A stretch of 64,000 nucleotides of DNA, taken from NCBI RefSeq assembly GCF_945957355.1, contig NZ_CAMFKM010000007.1:1-64000 (forward strand). Direction: 5' to 3'. Each line of letters opens with the position of its first letter. Positions within the stretch are counted from its first letter, which is position 1. The notes under the pieces are model-generated. The model searched no databases. It saw only the letters and a program-made list of their open reading frames with translations, and was not told the origin of the DNA. The translations under genes and the position numbers were made by a program. This document shows positions 7,084-15,926 of this stretch, one piece after another. The DNA is from an uncultured Reyranella sp. (GTDB taxonomy: Bacteria; Pseudomonadota; Alphaproteobacteria; Reyranellales; Reyranellaceae).

Positions 7084-7863
7084 CTATTGAAAATAGTCAC
7101 TGATCGCGGCGGCAACCTCCATTGGCCGCGTCATTGCCGGAATGTGTCCTGCTCCTTCTAGAACGACGAGCTTGCTCTCTGGAATCAGTGACTTGATGTA
7201 GCGCATCGTCTCGATGTTAACGAGGAAGTCCTTCTCGCCGTGCAGCAGAAGGGTTGGAATGCGTAGCTTCGGAAGCTCGCTCGCCCAATCGACTGTGCTT
7301 GCCCACTGCATCGTCATAATCTTCTCGGCGGCTTCCGGCTCGGCGCGCGACAGGATGTTTATCCCCCACCGCCTAACGTGCTCCACATCGAGCTCCGGCG
7401 TGCTTCGGTCGATAAACCACTTGAGGCGCTCTCGATGAGTCTCTCCGGGCCACTTCGATGGCGGCACTCGCGGTGTCGGGGTAGCGCCTGGTAGTTGCAC
7501 TTCGCCGGTCCCATTCATCAGGATCAAGCCTTCGAACCGCTCGGGATGACGAAGGACGGCCCGCATGACAGTCATCACGCCACGCGAGAAGCCAGCGAGA
7601 ACGCATTTCTCAATTGAGAGAGCGTCCATGACCGCGAAGACATCTTCAACCAATGCCTCGTGCGTGATGGCCTCTACCGGGGCGGTCGTCTCGCCTGTGC
7701 CGCGATGATCATAAACGACGGTCCGCCATGTCTCGCTCAACGGGGCAAGCGCTCCGATCCAGTCTTCGAAGTTCCCGACCCATCCGCTGTGCGCCAGAAT
7801 TGTTCGCGGTCCACTCCCAAAACTCAGTGTGAAGACCTTGTTGCCCCCAATGTCCAAAAACAT
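7084..7863 (-). CDS. Alpha/beta-fold hydrolase
   Basis: A 259-residue cytoplasmic hydrolase. The catalytic triad is complete: Ser93 in GFSRG, Asp212 in HGEKDFLV and His240 in GAGHIPAM. The oxyanion motif is AHSGW near 25 (HSGW instead of the common HGxx), and DHRGTGET near 52 is typical of the family. The substrate cannot be predicted; lactonases, esterases and C-C hydrolases share this layout. It has no partner gene: a convergent repressor gene ends 20 bases from its 3' end. Confidence 0.85.
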   Translation of the reverse strand: MFLDIGGNKVFTLSFGSGPRTILAHSGWVGNFEDWIGALAPLSETWRTVVYDHRGTGETTAPVEAITHEALVEDVFAVMDALSIEKCVLAGFSRGVMTVMRAVLRHPERFEGLILMNGTGEVQLPGATPTPRVPPSKWPGETHRERLKWFIDRSTPELDVEHVRRWGINILSRAEPEAAEKIMTMQWASTVDWASELPKLRIPTLLLHGEKDFLVNIETMRYIKSLIPESKLVVLEGAGHIPAMTRPMEVAAAISDYFQ

Positions 7864-8025
7864 GGCGTGCTCCCCTCTCTAGCGGCTTTGAACGATATGA
7901 CACGACACGCGCGTGGACAACCAAAGCGCAAGGCGTGCGGCGGTGTCTCCAGCGCGCCACTCAATGCGCTCGACAAACGTAGCCGCTAACCGTTCACTGG
8001 ACGGTCTTGGGGGAGACTCTAGTAA

Positions 8026-8524
8026 ATGATGACACGGCGGACCCTGGTGCGCAGGCTACTTAGCTTCGGGCTCTTCCTCGGCACCTCCACCGCCGCCCTT
8101 GCTTGGGGCGCCACGGGACACGAATGGGTCTCCGGGATACACCACGAAGAAGATTCATGCGTACTTCGAAGGCGAGTTCGTGAAGCGCAACCTGTCGCGT
8201 TCGGCGGTGGCCGCTGAGGTCGGTCCGTATCAGCCTTGTGGCTGCTCAATCGAAGACAAAACCAAGGCCCTGCTCCTCGCTTCGCTCGCCCAAGTCGGCC
8301 CTCTGTACGCTCTAGAGAAGGACGGAGGCTTCAAGCGAGGCGCTCAGCGGGGCGCGGCTTTCGCGTCTGAAAGGCTCGCGGCTGGCGCAACGGCGGTGCG
8401 GGATATGATCGTGATGGCTTGGGAGGAGAGCGCGGAGACGCCCGTGGGATATCCGATGGTCTACTTGAGGGATATTGAGAGCTGCAAAGTGCGCGCTACG
8501 CGGGAGCTATTCGGGGCGGACTAA
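8026..8524 (+). pseudogene. Internally deleted S1/P1-nuclease-like or secreted hydrolase gene
   Basis: The first 38 codons give a signal peptide followed by AWGATGHEWVSGI, resembling the mature N-terminus of S1/P1-type zinc nucleases (Trp1 and the zinc-binding His). After about base 8142 the sense continues only in another frame (HAYFEGEFVKRNL to RATRELFGAD, stop at 8524). That part looks like the C-terminal end of a secreted enzyme (Cys pair, WEESAETPVGYP). The ~130-codon total is less than half of a normal gene. The likely history is a large internal deletion with a frame change; that both ends came from one gene is inferred. Confidence 0.45.
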
Positions 8525-8595
8525 TGGATCCCGTGCTTGCTATTTTGCTACTACGGGGTGCATTCTGGATCCAATAACAATGGACCCATACCATA

Positions 8596-10734
8596 ATGCC
8601 AACTTGGAAACCGGACGACCTAAAAGCTTTTGCCGAAGCTGCGCAGTCGCTCAAACTCTATCGCCGTGCCGAACTCAGTGATTCTGACACTAACCGGCCG
8701 CTGATCGAGAAGTTGTATGTGGATCCACTGCCGGAAGACGGAGTATTGCAGACCGTCCTGCGTCAAAGCACAACCATTCTTATTGGCCGAAAAGGGACCG
8801 GTAAATCCACCGTCTTTCAGCGGGCGCAGCATGAGATAAGGAAGCAGAAAAGCTCACTCTCTTCTTACATTGACATCAAGACTGTGTACGAATCAGCAGA
8901 GGTTGACCCCGCACTCCTGCAGAAGATCAGCACAGCCAATAATGCACTGTCTGAAAACACGATCCGGCGGTTGCTCTTGTATAGAGCATTCATCCGAGAG
9001 GTACTGACCGAAATCAGAACGGAAATTCAGAAGCAAATCGACAGCTCTCTCTTCGAGAGGCTCAAAGGTACAGTTGGCAAGTCAAGAGCAGAAGTTTTCG
9101 AGCCTCTGGACGATATTCTTCAAACAGCCTTCGCCGACGATTTCACCGACGTCACTGGCATTAGTGCGTTGTCTGAAAAGAAGGGAAACCTCGAAAAAGA
9201 AGCAGCAGAAACAAAGATAGGTGCATCCGTTGAGGGGAGCATTGGCCCAATCGATGCCTCGGCAAAAGCATCTGCCCGCGCGGAAATCGCCGATACTGCT
9301 TCGAGAGAATCTAATCAAGAGCAGACATACTCCCGGATCCTACTGAGAAATCTTAATATTACGGGAGTGATGAAGCAGGTTGCCGACTTGTTGGCGCCCA
9401 TGGGAATACGGCATCTATACATATTCATAGACGATTTTTCTGAGTTGCCTCCCGATGCAATGGCGGTATTTGTCGACACAATCTTGGCTCCGCTAAACAA
9501 CTGGTCCCATGAACTTATCAAGTTCAAGGTCGCGGCCTATCCCAACCGAGTCTACTATGGGCAAATCGATAGGACGAAGATCGACGAAATTTATTTGGAT
9601 CTTTTTAAGTTGTATGGTGGCAATGACGTAAACACGATGGAAGAAAAGGCCATCGAGTTTACATCCAGGCTCATAAACAACAGGCTCAAATACTATTGCA
9701 ATTCGACGCTCAAAAAGTTTGCGGAATCCGACGTTGATACCGTTTACCGCCACCTCTTCTACGCCACCGTAGGAAATCCTAGGAATCTGGGCCACGTCTT
9801 ACACAATTTGCGTGACTCTCATCTCGCTTACGGCAAAGAGATCAGGGTTCGCGCCGTAAGAGATGCCGCCGCAAAGTACTATGAAGAAAAAATTGAACCG
9901 TACTTTGGTGTGCAAAAATTTAGGCATGAGAGCTTCGCGGAGAGATCCTCTGTCTTCAGTCTGAAGGAACTTCTTGAAGCATTCGTCACGAAGGCAAGGG
10001 AACTGAGAAATCATAGTTCGAAAGTTTTCGCTCTCATCGAAGGACGACCGCCCACGAGCCACTTCCATGTCGTCTCGGGTCTAGAGGGCATTCTCTCCAC
10101 CCTAGAGTTAAACTTTTTCTTGACGAAGTATTTCGAGATGAAAGATCGCGACGGCCGGCAAGTTTCAGTTTACGCACTTAACTACGGCCTCTGTAATCGA
10201 TACTCAATTGAGTTCGGAAGGCCAGAGGGACAGCGGGAATTCAGACTGTACTTTGTCGAGCGAATCTTCGACTACGGCCCAATCATCGCCGACTATTTGA
10301 AGCGCAACCAGGAGATTAAATGCTCCACTTGTGATGCCGTCCACGGCATTGATCGGCTAGAGAGCTTAAGACTCTTCGATATGCTTTGCCCTAGCTGCAA
10401 AAAGGGAACCTGCTCGGTCACAAACTTGTCGAAGAAGTACGAGCAAGTTCTCCAAAATATAAATGACGAGTTGCTATTACCACCCACAGAATTGGGAATC
10501 TTGGAAGCGCTCTATAGCGAGAAGCGCAACTTGGCGGCAGCGGAGATTGCTGGAGAATTGGACTGCTCTTACCAGTTAGTAGGTAAGCGCGGAAAGATTA
10601 TGGAAGAACGCGGACTCGTGAATCGCATGATGGAGGAGAAGCGTCGCAAATTTCAAATCACAGATGAAGCGGTTCGAACCTACTTTGACGCAAATGAGTC
10701 ACGACGGCTTAACCTGCCCGATGATAATGGTTGA
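8596..10734 (+). CDS. Large P-loop ATPase with zinc ribbon and winged helix (Sll1717-like)
   Basis: A 712-residue protein, AT-richer than its neighbours. Walker A GRKGTGKST is at 64-72 and Walker B LYIFIDD at 274-280, with a sensor-like GNPRNLGH near 393. A Ser/Ala/Glu-rich insert (195-245) between them may be coiled. Cys576, Cys579, Cys598 and Cys601 form a four-Cys zinc ribbon. Residues ~628-697 form a C-terminal winged helix-turn-helix (PTELGILEALYSEKRN onward). The architecture resembles the 'P-loop ATPase, Sll1717 family' of STAND-like proteins. It stands alone at the right end of the island, as single-gene defence modules often do; that role is inferred. The start at 8596 is the first Met of the continuous frame. 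Confidence 0.8.
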   Translation: MPTWKPDDLKAFAEAAQSLKLYRRAELSDSDTNRPLIEKLYVDPLPEDGVLQTVLRQSTTILIGRKGTGKSTVFQRAQHEIRKQKSSLSSYIDIKTVYESAEVDPALLQKISTANNALSENTIRRLLLYRAFIREVLTEIRTEIQKQIDSSLFERLKGTVGKSRAEVFEPLDDILQTAFADDFTDVTGISALSEKKGNLEKEAAETKIGASVEGSIGPIDASAKASARAEIADTASRESNQEQTYSRILLRNLNITGVMKQVADLLAPMGIRHLYIFIDDFSELPPDAMAVFVDTILAPLNNWSHELIKFKVAAYPNRVYYGQIDRTKIDEIYLDLFKLYGGNDVNTMEEKAIEFTSRLINNRLKYYCNSTLKKFAESDVDTVYRHLFYATVGNPRNLGHVLHNLRDSHLAYGKEIRVRAVRDAAAKYYEEKIEPYFGVQKFRHESFAERSSVFSLKELLEAFVTKARELRNHSSKVFALIEGRPPTSHFHVVSGLEGILSTLELNFFLTKYFEMKDRDGRQVSVYALNYGLCNRYSIEFGRPEGQREFRLYFVERIFDYGPIIADYLKRNQEIKCSTCDAVHGIDRLESLRLFDMLCPSCKKGTCSVTNLSKKYEQVLQNINDELLLPPTELGILEALYSEKRNLAAAEIAGELDCSYQLVGKRGKIMEERGLVNRMMEEKRRKFQITDEAVRTYFDANESRRLNLPDDNG

Positions 10735-10737
10735 GGG

Positions 10738-10760
10738 TGGCGCTTTCTGATCGTGCGCCA
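10738..10760 (+). terminator. Weak hairpin after the ATPase gene
   Basis: TGGCGC and GCGCCA form a 6-base stem around an 11-base loop, directly after the ATPase stop. It lacks a T-run, so terminator function is uncertain. Confidence 0.3.
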
Positions 10761-11128
10761 GCTCGCCTGGCCTTCTGCCGTCTATGGCTACACTAGGAGC
10801 AACCTAGATCCCCCATCCGGTGGCCTTGTTGCCGCCTCTTGGGTCGCTCCGATGGGCACGGCGGCTACCTCCACGTGGCCTTCGTCGCGAGTGGTGGGTG
10901 GGCGGCCCATACCCGTATTGCACAGCTCAGGGTTGGCATACCTGGGCATAGCTGTGGTACAAACTAGTACAAGCGCAGCTCTTGAAAAGCTTGATTTTCC
11001 GGCCTTTTGCCGCTGACTATGGGCAATCCCGCCCTGTCCGCCATTTCTCCCTCCCCCGATTGCCCCTGGGACGCGATATCGCCCGCCGGTTGCCGCACTC
11101 CATCACGCGGCATAACGGATCGTCGCTT
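10761..11128. other. Right island end, non-coding
   Basis: No gene supported. It contains the third TGGTACAAA (10955-10963), a degenerate copy next to it, and the right direct repeat at 11030-11043. Beyond this, chromosomal remnants begin. Confidence 0.5.
11030..11043. other. Candidate attachment site, right copy
   Basis: CGCCCTGTCCGCCA is identical to 1450-1463. Unlike the left copy it is not part of a hairpin. It marks the switch from island genes to decayed chromosomal genes. Confidence 0.5.
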
Positions 11129-11465
11129 CTACTTTGGCAATGGAATCCGATAGATCGCTCCATCGCCCCAGGCGGCGGTGAGCAAGGATGCTTCGTTGGG
11201 GGCGACCACCAAGCCGACCGGGCTACGCAGCCCATCCGCAACGACCTGGGACTGGCCGTCCGGCAGGATTTCCCGCACCGTTGTTCCGCCATAATCGACC
11301 ACGAACACGCGGCCGTCCTTCGTCGTGGCCACGCCAGGGCCAGGCGCGCCGAACCCTTCGCCGGCCTCGATGCGCGAACCGTCCGGACGCAGAATCGTGA
11401 CCCCACCGCCAATGTTGGAAACGACATAGCCGGCCGATCCGAAAGATACCCGTCCGCAACGTCAT
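11129..11465 (-). pseudogene. Beta-propeller (SMP-30/NHL-like) gene remnant
   Basis: The last ~110 codons of a propeller protein are readable in one frame from near 11465 to the stop at 11129. The blades repeat the pattern ILRPDGSRIEAGEGFGAPG, TTKDGRVFVVDYGG, REILPDGQ and ADGLRSPVGLVVAP, typical of gluconolactonase/SMP-30 and NHL proteins. The 5' part is missing or shuffled: upstream codons up to ~11570 read as a different, unrecognised fragment. The only in-frame start is a GTG inside a blade (11332), so no functional protein is expected. Confidence 0.6.
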
Positions 11466-11519
11466 ATATTTCCATTCGCCTGCTGTTTTATTCAGGGCAT
11501 GGAGGGGTGAGGCGTAGAC

Positions 11520-12200
11520 GTAGTTGCGCCCCGGCCACGACAGTTGGCCATCGCCCAGAACCAGGCGGCTGATCTACCGCCTCCCGCATGGAACAGTATT
11601 CGTGCTGCCTGGCAGCCGTGCATAAATGCCGTCAATGCTGGCGCTGCGAGGCCGGAACATCTGGCGCGGGCCGACGTGGTCCTGACCGGCCAACATCCCA
11701 GACGATGTCACGAAACCAGGCAAGTCGAACTCGACCTTTCGAGCAGGCAACTCTTTGTACACGGCTCTCCGGCGACAATCGGAGATAGGCGAATACGGGA
11801 GTGGCACGGGTTTGCAAACCGACCGCCGTGGTGGCGCGCATTGCCCGAGCGCAGTCGCGCATCGCAACCGCATCCGGCAAGTTCATCGCGAGTGGCCACT
11901 CGCAGAGCACTGCCTTGCCGGCCTGCAGCGCGCTGGAACAATTTCCTTGTGACGCGTCACCTTCACGGCCACCACGACGAGATCGACATCGGGGTGATGC
12001 ACCAGCTCCTGCGCCGAGTCGAAGTAGTGCGGCGCTCCATTCAATTCCGCGGCCGCCTTTGCGGTATCACGCTGATGATGACTGATTGCGGAAAGGCAGA
12101 ACTGGGGCAACTGACGCAAAGCGGGTAGATGCGCGGTCGTCGCCCAGCCCTTCTCGGGGTGAACACCGATGATGCCTACCCTAATACGCCGGGCGCTCAT
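11520..12200 (-). pseudogene. Frameshifted Gfo/Idh/MocA-family oxidoreductase
   Basis: The start is intact (MSARRIRVGIIGVHPEKGWA), a Rossmann nucleotide-binding motif, and runs through VDLVVVAVKVTRHKEIV to about 11935. The sense then jumps to another frame (LCEWPLAMNLPDAVAMRDC, near 11910-11775), matching the EWPL and VGLQ segments that follow in this family. A further shift follows, and the C-terminal substrate domain is not recoverable. The ATG overlaps the AraC regulator's stop (ATGA), so it was once translationally coupled to it. The product would have been an NAD(P)-dependent sugar- or xenobiotic-modifying enzyme. Confidence 0.6.
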
Positions 12201-12844
12201 GGCCGGCCTCCAAGGTAGCCGTCCTTCGCGATGGTGCGCAGAAGAGGGAATGAAAAGCTTTCGGTGGCGGTGGCGGTGGCGGGGACTGGATTGGCCTGCC
12301 GGCGGCTTTGTCTCCAACTCGCGGGGCTGACCCCGATATGCTGTCGAAAGAGATTGCTCAGGTGCGACTGATCCGTGAATCCGCAGGTCAGTGCGATTTC
12401 GCTCAATGATGCATCGCTGTCCAACATCAGGTGAATTGCCCGTTCGAGCCGGCGGCGAACGATGTACGCATGCGGTGGCGCTCCGAACGAGCGCTTGAAG
12501 GCCCGGGAGAAGTGCGCCGGACTGCGGCGCACGATCTCGCTTAGCCTTCTCACATGAATCCTCTGATCGAGGTTCTCCTCGATGTAGGTCCGGATGCGCT
12601 GTCGCTGCCAGCCCGCCAGACCCGAAGGACCGATGCCACCCGAGTTGCCGGACCGGTCCACTTCTGCGCGTAGCATGGCAGCAGCTTCGACAATTAGCGC
12701 CCTGGCGGCGCACTGGTCGTTTTCCAGCTCCTGTCTGGCGGCTTCCAGCAACCGGGCGAGGCTACTCGTCCATTGCTGATATCCCGACAGGTCACCTGGC
12801 GCGGTGACATTCGGGGAGTGTGAGTGCGATGTGCCGGACTTCAT
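12197..12844 (-). CDS. AraC-family transcriptional regulator
   Basis: A 215-residue regulator. The two helix-turn-helix motifs of an AraC domain lie at about residues 84-182: IHVRRLSEIVRRSPAHFSRA then ASLSEIALTCGFTDQSHLSN, followed by FRQHIGVSPASWR. The ~80 N-terminal residues carry no recognisable cupin or sensor domain and are Ala/Glu-rich, so effector sensing is unclear. Its stop overlaps the start of the decayed oxidoreductase gene. It may be intact but without its former target. It is divergent from the large regulator at 13049, with a 204-base shared upstream region. Confidence 0.87.
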   Translation of the reverse strand: MKSGTSHSHSPNVTAPGDLSGYQQWTSSLARLLEAARQELENDQCAARALIVEAAAMLRAEVDRSGNSGGIGPSGLAGWQRQRIRTYIEENLDQRIHVRRLSEIVRRSPAHFSRAFKRSFGAPPHAYIVRRRLERAIHLMLDSDASLSEIALTCGFTDQSHLSNLFRQHIGVSPASWRQSRRQANPVPATATATESFSFPLLRTIAKDGYLGGRP

Positions 12845-12900
12845 GCTTCACCTTTCTGGCCACAGCATGAGGCGCCGGCAGCACACAATCCCTGATGCGT

Positions 12901-12920
12901 TCCTGAAGAATCCTGAAGAG
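12901..12920. promoter_or_regulatory. Tandem 10-base direct repeat between divergent regulators
   Basis: TCCTGAAGAA and TCCTGAAGAG lie head to tail. OmpR/PhoB-type winged helices bind direct repeats of 10-11 bases, and the gene at 13049 has such a domain, so an autoregulatory site is plausible. Confidence 0.4.
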
Positions 12921-13048
12921 ATGATGCCGCTTTCCCATAGGCATCTGATGGTTATTCGCCAGCTCGCACGCCCCCTGCGCAAGTGGCGGCAGAGTTCGAA
13001 ACCCGTCAAAATCAATTGTCATTGGAGAACCGCGGGGACATTGCAGTG

Positions 13049-15901
13049 ATGCGCAGCAGCGTCTTCGAATGCGGCGACTGGCAGGTCGATCTGGCTCGGC
13101 GCGAGCTGCGCGCGCGCAACATTCCTGTGCGGATCGGCGACCGGGCATTCGAGGTTCTTGGAGCTCTCGTTTGCACGGCGGGTACGCTGGTCACCAAGGA
13201 TGCTCTGATGACGCAGGTGTGGCCCGGAGCCGTCGTCGAGGAGAACACGCTCCAGGTTCACATCTCGGCGGTACGCAAGGCGCTCGGGACGGATCGCGGA
13301 ATGCTCAAGACGGTTTCCGGGCGCGGCTACCGACTGTCGGGCGAATGGCGCCAGCGCGATGCGACCGACATCGACGGGCGTGAGCAGCCGATGGAGGGAT
13401 TCCTCAAGGGCGGCCTCCCCTATCCCGGCCCCGGACTCATCGGACGCACTGAAGCCAGGAAAGCGCTCAAGGATCTCCTGTCGGCCTATCGAATCGTGAC
13501 GCTGACCGGACCGGGAGGGATCGGGAAGACCAGGCTGGCTTTGGCGGTCGCCCACGATCTGGCGCAGCAATACGCTGGGGATGCGTGGTTCGTTGAGCTT
13601 GTCTCGCTTTCCGATCCAAACCTGATCCCAACGGCGGTCGCGGCCGCCCTGGGCTTGAAGATGGGCGGCGAGATATCACCCGCTTCCATCGCGCGAGCCA
13701 TCGGGGGACGGCGCCTGCTTCTCGTACTCGACAATTGCGAGCACCTTATCGACCGAGCGGCACATTTCGTGGAGACTCTCGTTAACAACTGCCCTCGGAT
13801 CACGATCCTGGCCACCAGTCGTGAAATCCTGAGGATCGATGGAGAGCGCGTCCACCGCGTGCCGCCGCTCAGCGTGCCGGACCGCCAGGACGGGACAGGC
13901 AATGTCCTTGGCTACAGCTCCGTCCAGCTCCTGGTTGCGAGAACGAAGGCATTGCATTCGGCTTTCTCGCCGCAGGCCGACGAATTGCCGATGATGGCGG
14001 CCGTCTGTCGTCGATTGGATGGCATACCGTTGGCGATCGAACTTGCCGCGGCCCGGACCGCTACGCTCGGCCTGAAGCAAGTGGCGGCACGGCTCGACGA
14101 CCGTTTCGCTTTACTCACGGGGGGACGGCGGACGGCACTGCCGCGCCACCAGACTCTCCGCGCCGCTCTCGACTGGAGCTACGAGCTCCTCTCCGAGGTC
14201 GAGAAACGCCTGCTGCGACGATTGTCCGTCTTTGCCGGCGGCTTTACGCTCGAAGCCGCTGCGGCCGTCGCCGAACAGCCGCTCGGTAGTCTGTCTTCAA
14301 CCGTGACGGACATTGCGGCCCTTCTGGACAAGTCTCTCATATCGCAGGCCACCTCCACCTCAGGGGGCCGGTGGCAGTTGCTGGAGACGACCCGAGCCTA
14401 CGCGGCTGAAAAACTTGTTGCCCTCGGGGAAGCCGAGCCGACCGCCCGGCGCCATGCCGAATACTATCGCGATCTCGCCCAGCGCGCCGTGCCTGCCGCC
14501 CAATCGGGGTCGACTGCCGATCACATGGCGTTGCTCGAGCGTGAAATGGACAACGTTCGCGCCGCTCTCGACTGGGCCTTCTCGCCTCGTGGGGATAGCT
14601 CGGTCGGCGTGGTCCTGACTGCCGCCTATGCGGCCGTATGGATCGGCGCATCGCTCATCGCGGAGTGCCGCGAGCGGGTCGAGCGCGCCCTGGAAGACCT
14701 CGAGAGCCGCTCAGATCTGAGCAAGCACTCGGATCTGATGCTGCATATGTCGTTGGGAGCCGCGCTCTATCACTGCACGGGAACGGTCGAGCGCACGGGC
14801 ATCGTTCTCGCCAGGGCGCTCGAGGCCGCCGAACGACAGGACGACCAGGACACTCAGCTTCGCGCGCTCTGGGCGATGTGGAGCTTCCGCTATAACAGCG
14901 GCCAGATGCGCAAAGCCCAGCCCCTTGCGGAACGCTTTGCACGAATAGCCGGGCGCGCGGGTCGGACTGCAGAAGGACTTGTCGGCGATCGATTGCTGGG
15001 CACGACCTTGCATCATGTCGGCCAGCAGCCCCAGGCGCGCCAGCATCTCGAGCGTGTGCGCGATCTCTACGTTGCTCCAACGGACCACCGGCACGCGATG
15101 TGGTTCCACTACGACCAGCGCGTTCTCGCCCAATCGATACTCGCTCGCGCGCTCTGGATACAGGGCTTCCCCGACCAGGCGCTCGAGAACGCCCGCGCCT
15201 GCGTTGAAGCCGCTCGCCTGACGGAGCACAAGCTCACGCTCTGCTACGCGCTGAACATGGCAGCCTGTCCGCTCGCGCTTCTTACCGGCGATCTCGACCA
15301 GGCGGAGAAGGCCGCGACGGAGCTGGCCGACATCGTAAGGCGCCACAGCGTCGCGTTCTGGCAGGCCCTGACCAGCTGCGTGACCGGCCACGTCATGGTC
15401 CGGCAGGGCCGGTTTGCAGAAGGCACGGCGGTGCTCGCCGACGCGCTCGCCGCCTCCGACGCTCTGGGCGGCACGACCTGGTACCCGGAATTCCAAGGCG
15501 CCCTCGCGGAAGCCCTGGCCGGACAGGGCCGCCTCACCGACGCCCTCGCCACGATCGAACTGGCTCTCGCGAAGATGGAGGCGGAGGGTGAACGCTGGTG
15601 CATGCCGGAGCTCCTGCGTCTCAAGGGTGAGATCCTGGGGCATCCGCCGGCCAGCCGTTCGGCTAGCCTGGCTGAGGACTGCTTTGCGCAGGCGCTCGAG
15701 GCGGCGCGCGAGCAGGGCGCTCTCTCCTGGGAGCTGCGGGCCGCGATGAGCCTGGCGCGCCTGCGGGTGACGCAGAACCGGGCCGCCGAAGCGCGGCGGC
15801 TCCTGGCATCGGTCTACGCACAGTTCAGCGAGGGATTCGCCACGGGAGACCTACGCGCAGCCCACGCCATGCTCGCCGGCCTTGCCGCCACTCGAAAGTG
15901 A
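13049..15901 (+). CDS. Winged-helix / NB-ARC-like ATPase / TPR transcriptional regulator
   Basis: A ~950-residue signal-integrating regulator. Residues ~1-100 form an OmpR-type winged helix (FECGDWQVDLARRELRA through VSGRGYRLSG). A STAND/NB-ARC-like ATPase follows: Walker A GPGGIGKTRLAL near 155, Walker B LLLVLDNCEHL near 222, and GIPLAIELAAAR near 333. The C-terminal half (~420-950) is made of TPR-like helices rich in Ala and Leu. The ATG at 13049 is preferred over the GTG at 12983 because homologous winged-helix regulators begin just before the FExGxWxVDL motif. It probably senses a ligand through the TPR part and controls the adjacent detoxification genes. Convergent with the tautomerase gene, 25 bases away. 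Confidence 0.9.
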   Translation: MRSSVFECGDWQVDLARRELRARNIPVRIGDRAFEVLGALVCTAGTLVTKDALMTQVWPGAVVEENTLQVHISAVRKALGTDRGMLKTVSGRGYRLSGEWRQRDATDIDGREQPMEGFLKGGLPYPGPGLIGRTEARKALKDLLSAYRIVTLTGPGGIGKTRLALAVAHDLAQQYAGDAWFVELVSLSDPNLIPTAVAAALGLKMGGEISPASIARAIGGRRLLLVLDNCEHLIDRAAHFVETLVNNCPRITILATSREILRIDGERVHRVPPLSVPDRQDGTGNVLGYSSVQLLVARTKALHSAFSPQADELPMMAAVCRRLDGIPLAIELAAARTATLGLKQVAARLDDRFALLTGGRRTALPRHQTLRAALDWSYELLSEVEKRLLRRLSVFAGGFTLEAAAAVAEQPLGSLSSTVTDIAALLDKSLISQATSTSGGRWQLLETTRAYAAEKLVALGEAEPTARRHAEYYRDLAQRAVPAAQSGSTADHMALLEREMDNVRAALDWAFSPRGDSSVGVVLTAAYAAVWIGASLIAECRERVERALEDLESRSDLSKHSDLMLHMSLGAALYHCTGTVERTGIVLARALEAAERQDDQDTQLRALWAMWSFRYNSGQMRKAQPLAERFARIAGRAGRTAEGLVGDRLLGTTLHHVGQQPQARQHLERVRDLYVAPTDHRHAMWFHYDQRVLAQSILARALWIQGFPDQALENARACVEAARLTEHKLTLCYALNMAACPLALLTGDLDQAEKAATELADIVRRHSVAFWQALTSCVTGHVMVRQGRFAEGTAVLADALAASDALGGTTWYPEFQGALAEALAGQGRLTDALATIELALAKMEAEGERWCMPELLRLKGEILGHPPASRSASLAEDCFAQALEAAREQGALSWELRAAMSLARLRVTQNRAAEARRLLASVYAQFSEGFATGDLRAAHAMLAGLAATRK

Positions 15902-15922
15902 AGCGGCACTCGGCCGCGCTTC
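15900..15922. terminator. Hairpin between convergent genes
   Basis: GAAGCG and CGCTTC form a 6-base stem around an 11-base GC-rich loop, at the junction of the regulator and the tautomerase gene. It could serve as a bidirectional terminator. Confidence 0.35.
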
Positions 15923-15926
15923 TTCT

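Larger units (their letters stand above)
1450..11043. mobile_element. Putative tRNA-Ser-associated genomic island, ~9.6 kb
   Basis: The island is bounded by an exact 14-base direct repeat, with TGGTACAAA motifs near both ends. The contents are typical accessory genes: a truncated DUF6538 integrase, a serine resolvase, small XRE and MarR-like regulators, a transposase fragment, decayed genes, and an ATPase gene visibly more AT-rich than the flanking chromosome. It has no intact integrase of its own, so it may rely on the neighbouring integrase or be immobile. Boundaries rest on the repeat and are inferred. Confidence 0.5.

Noticed and set aside
12985..13015. TTCGAAACC string resembling a tRNA T-loop
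   Set aside because: No matching acceptor, D or anticodon arms nearby.
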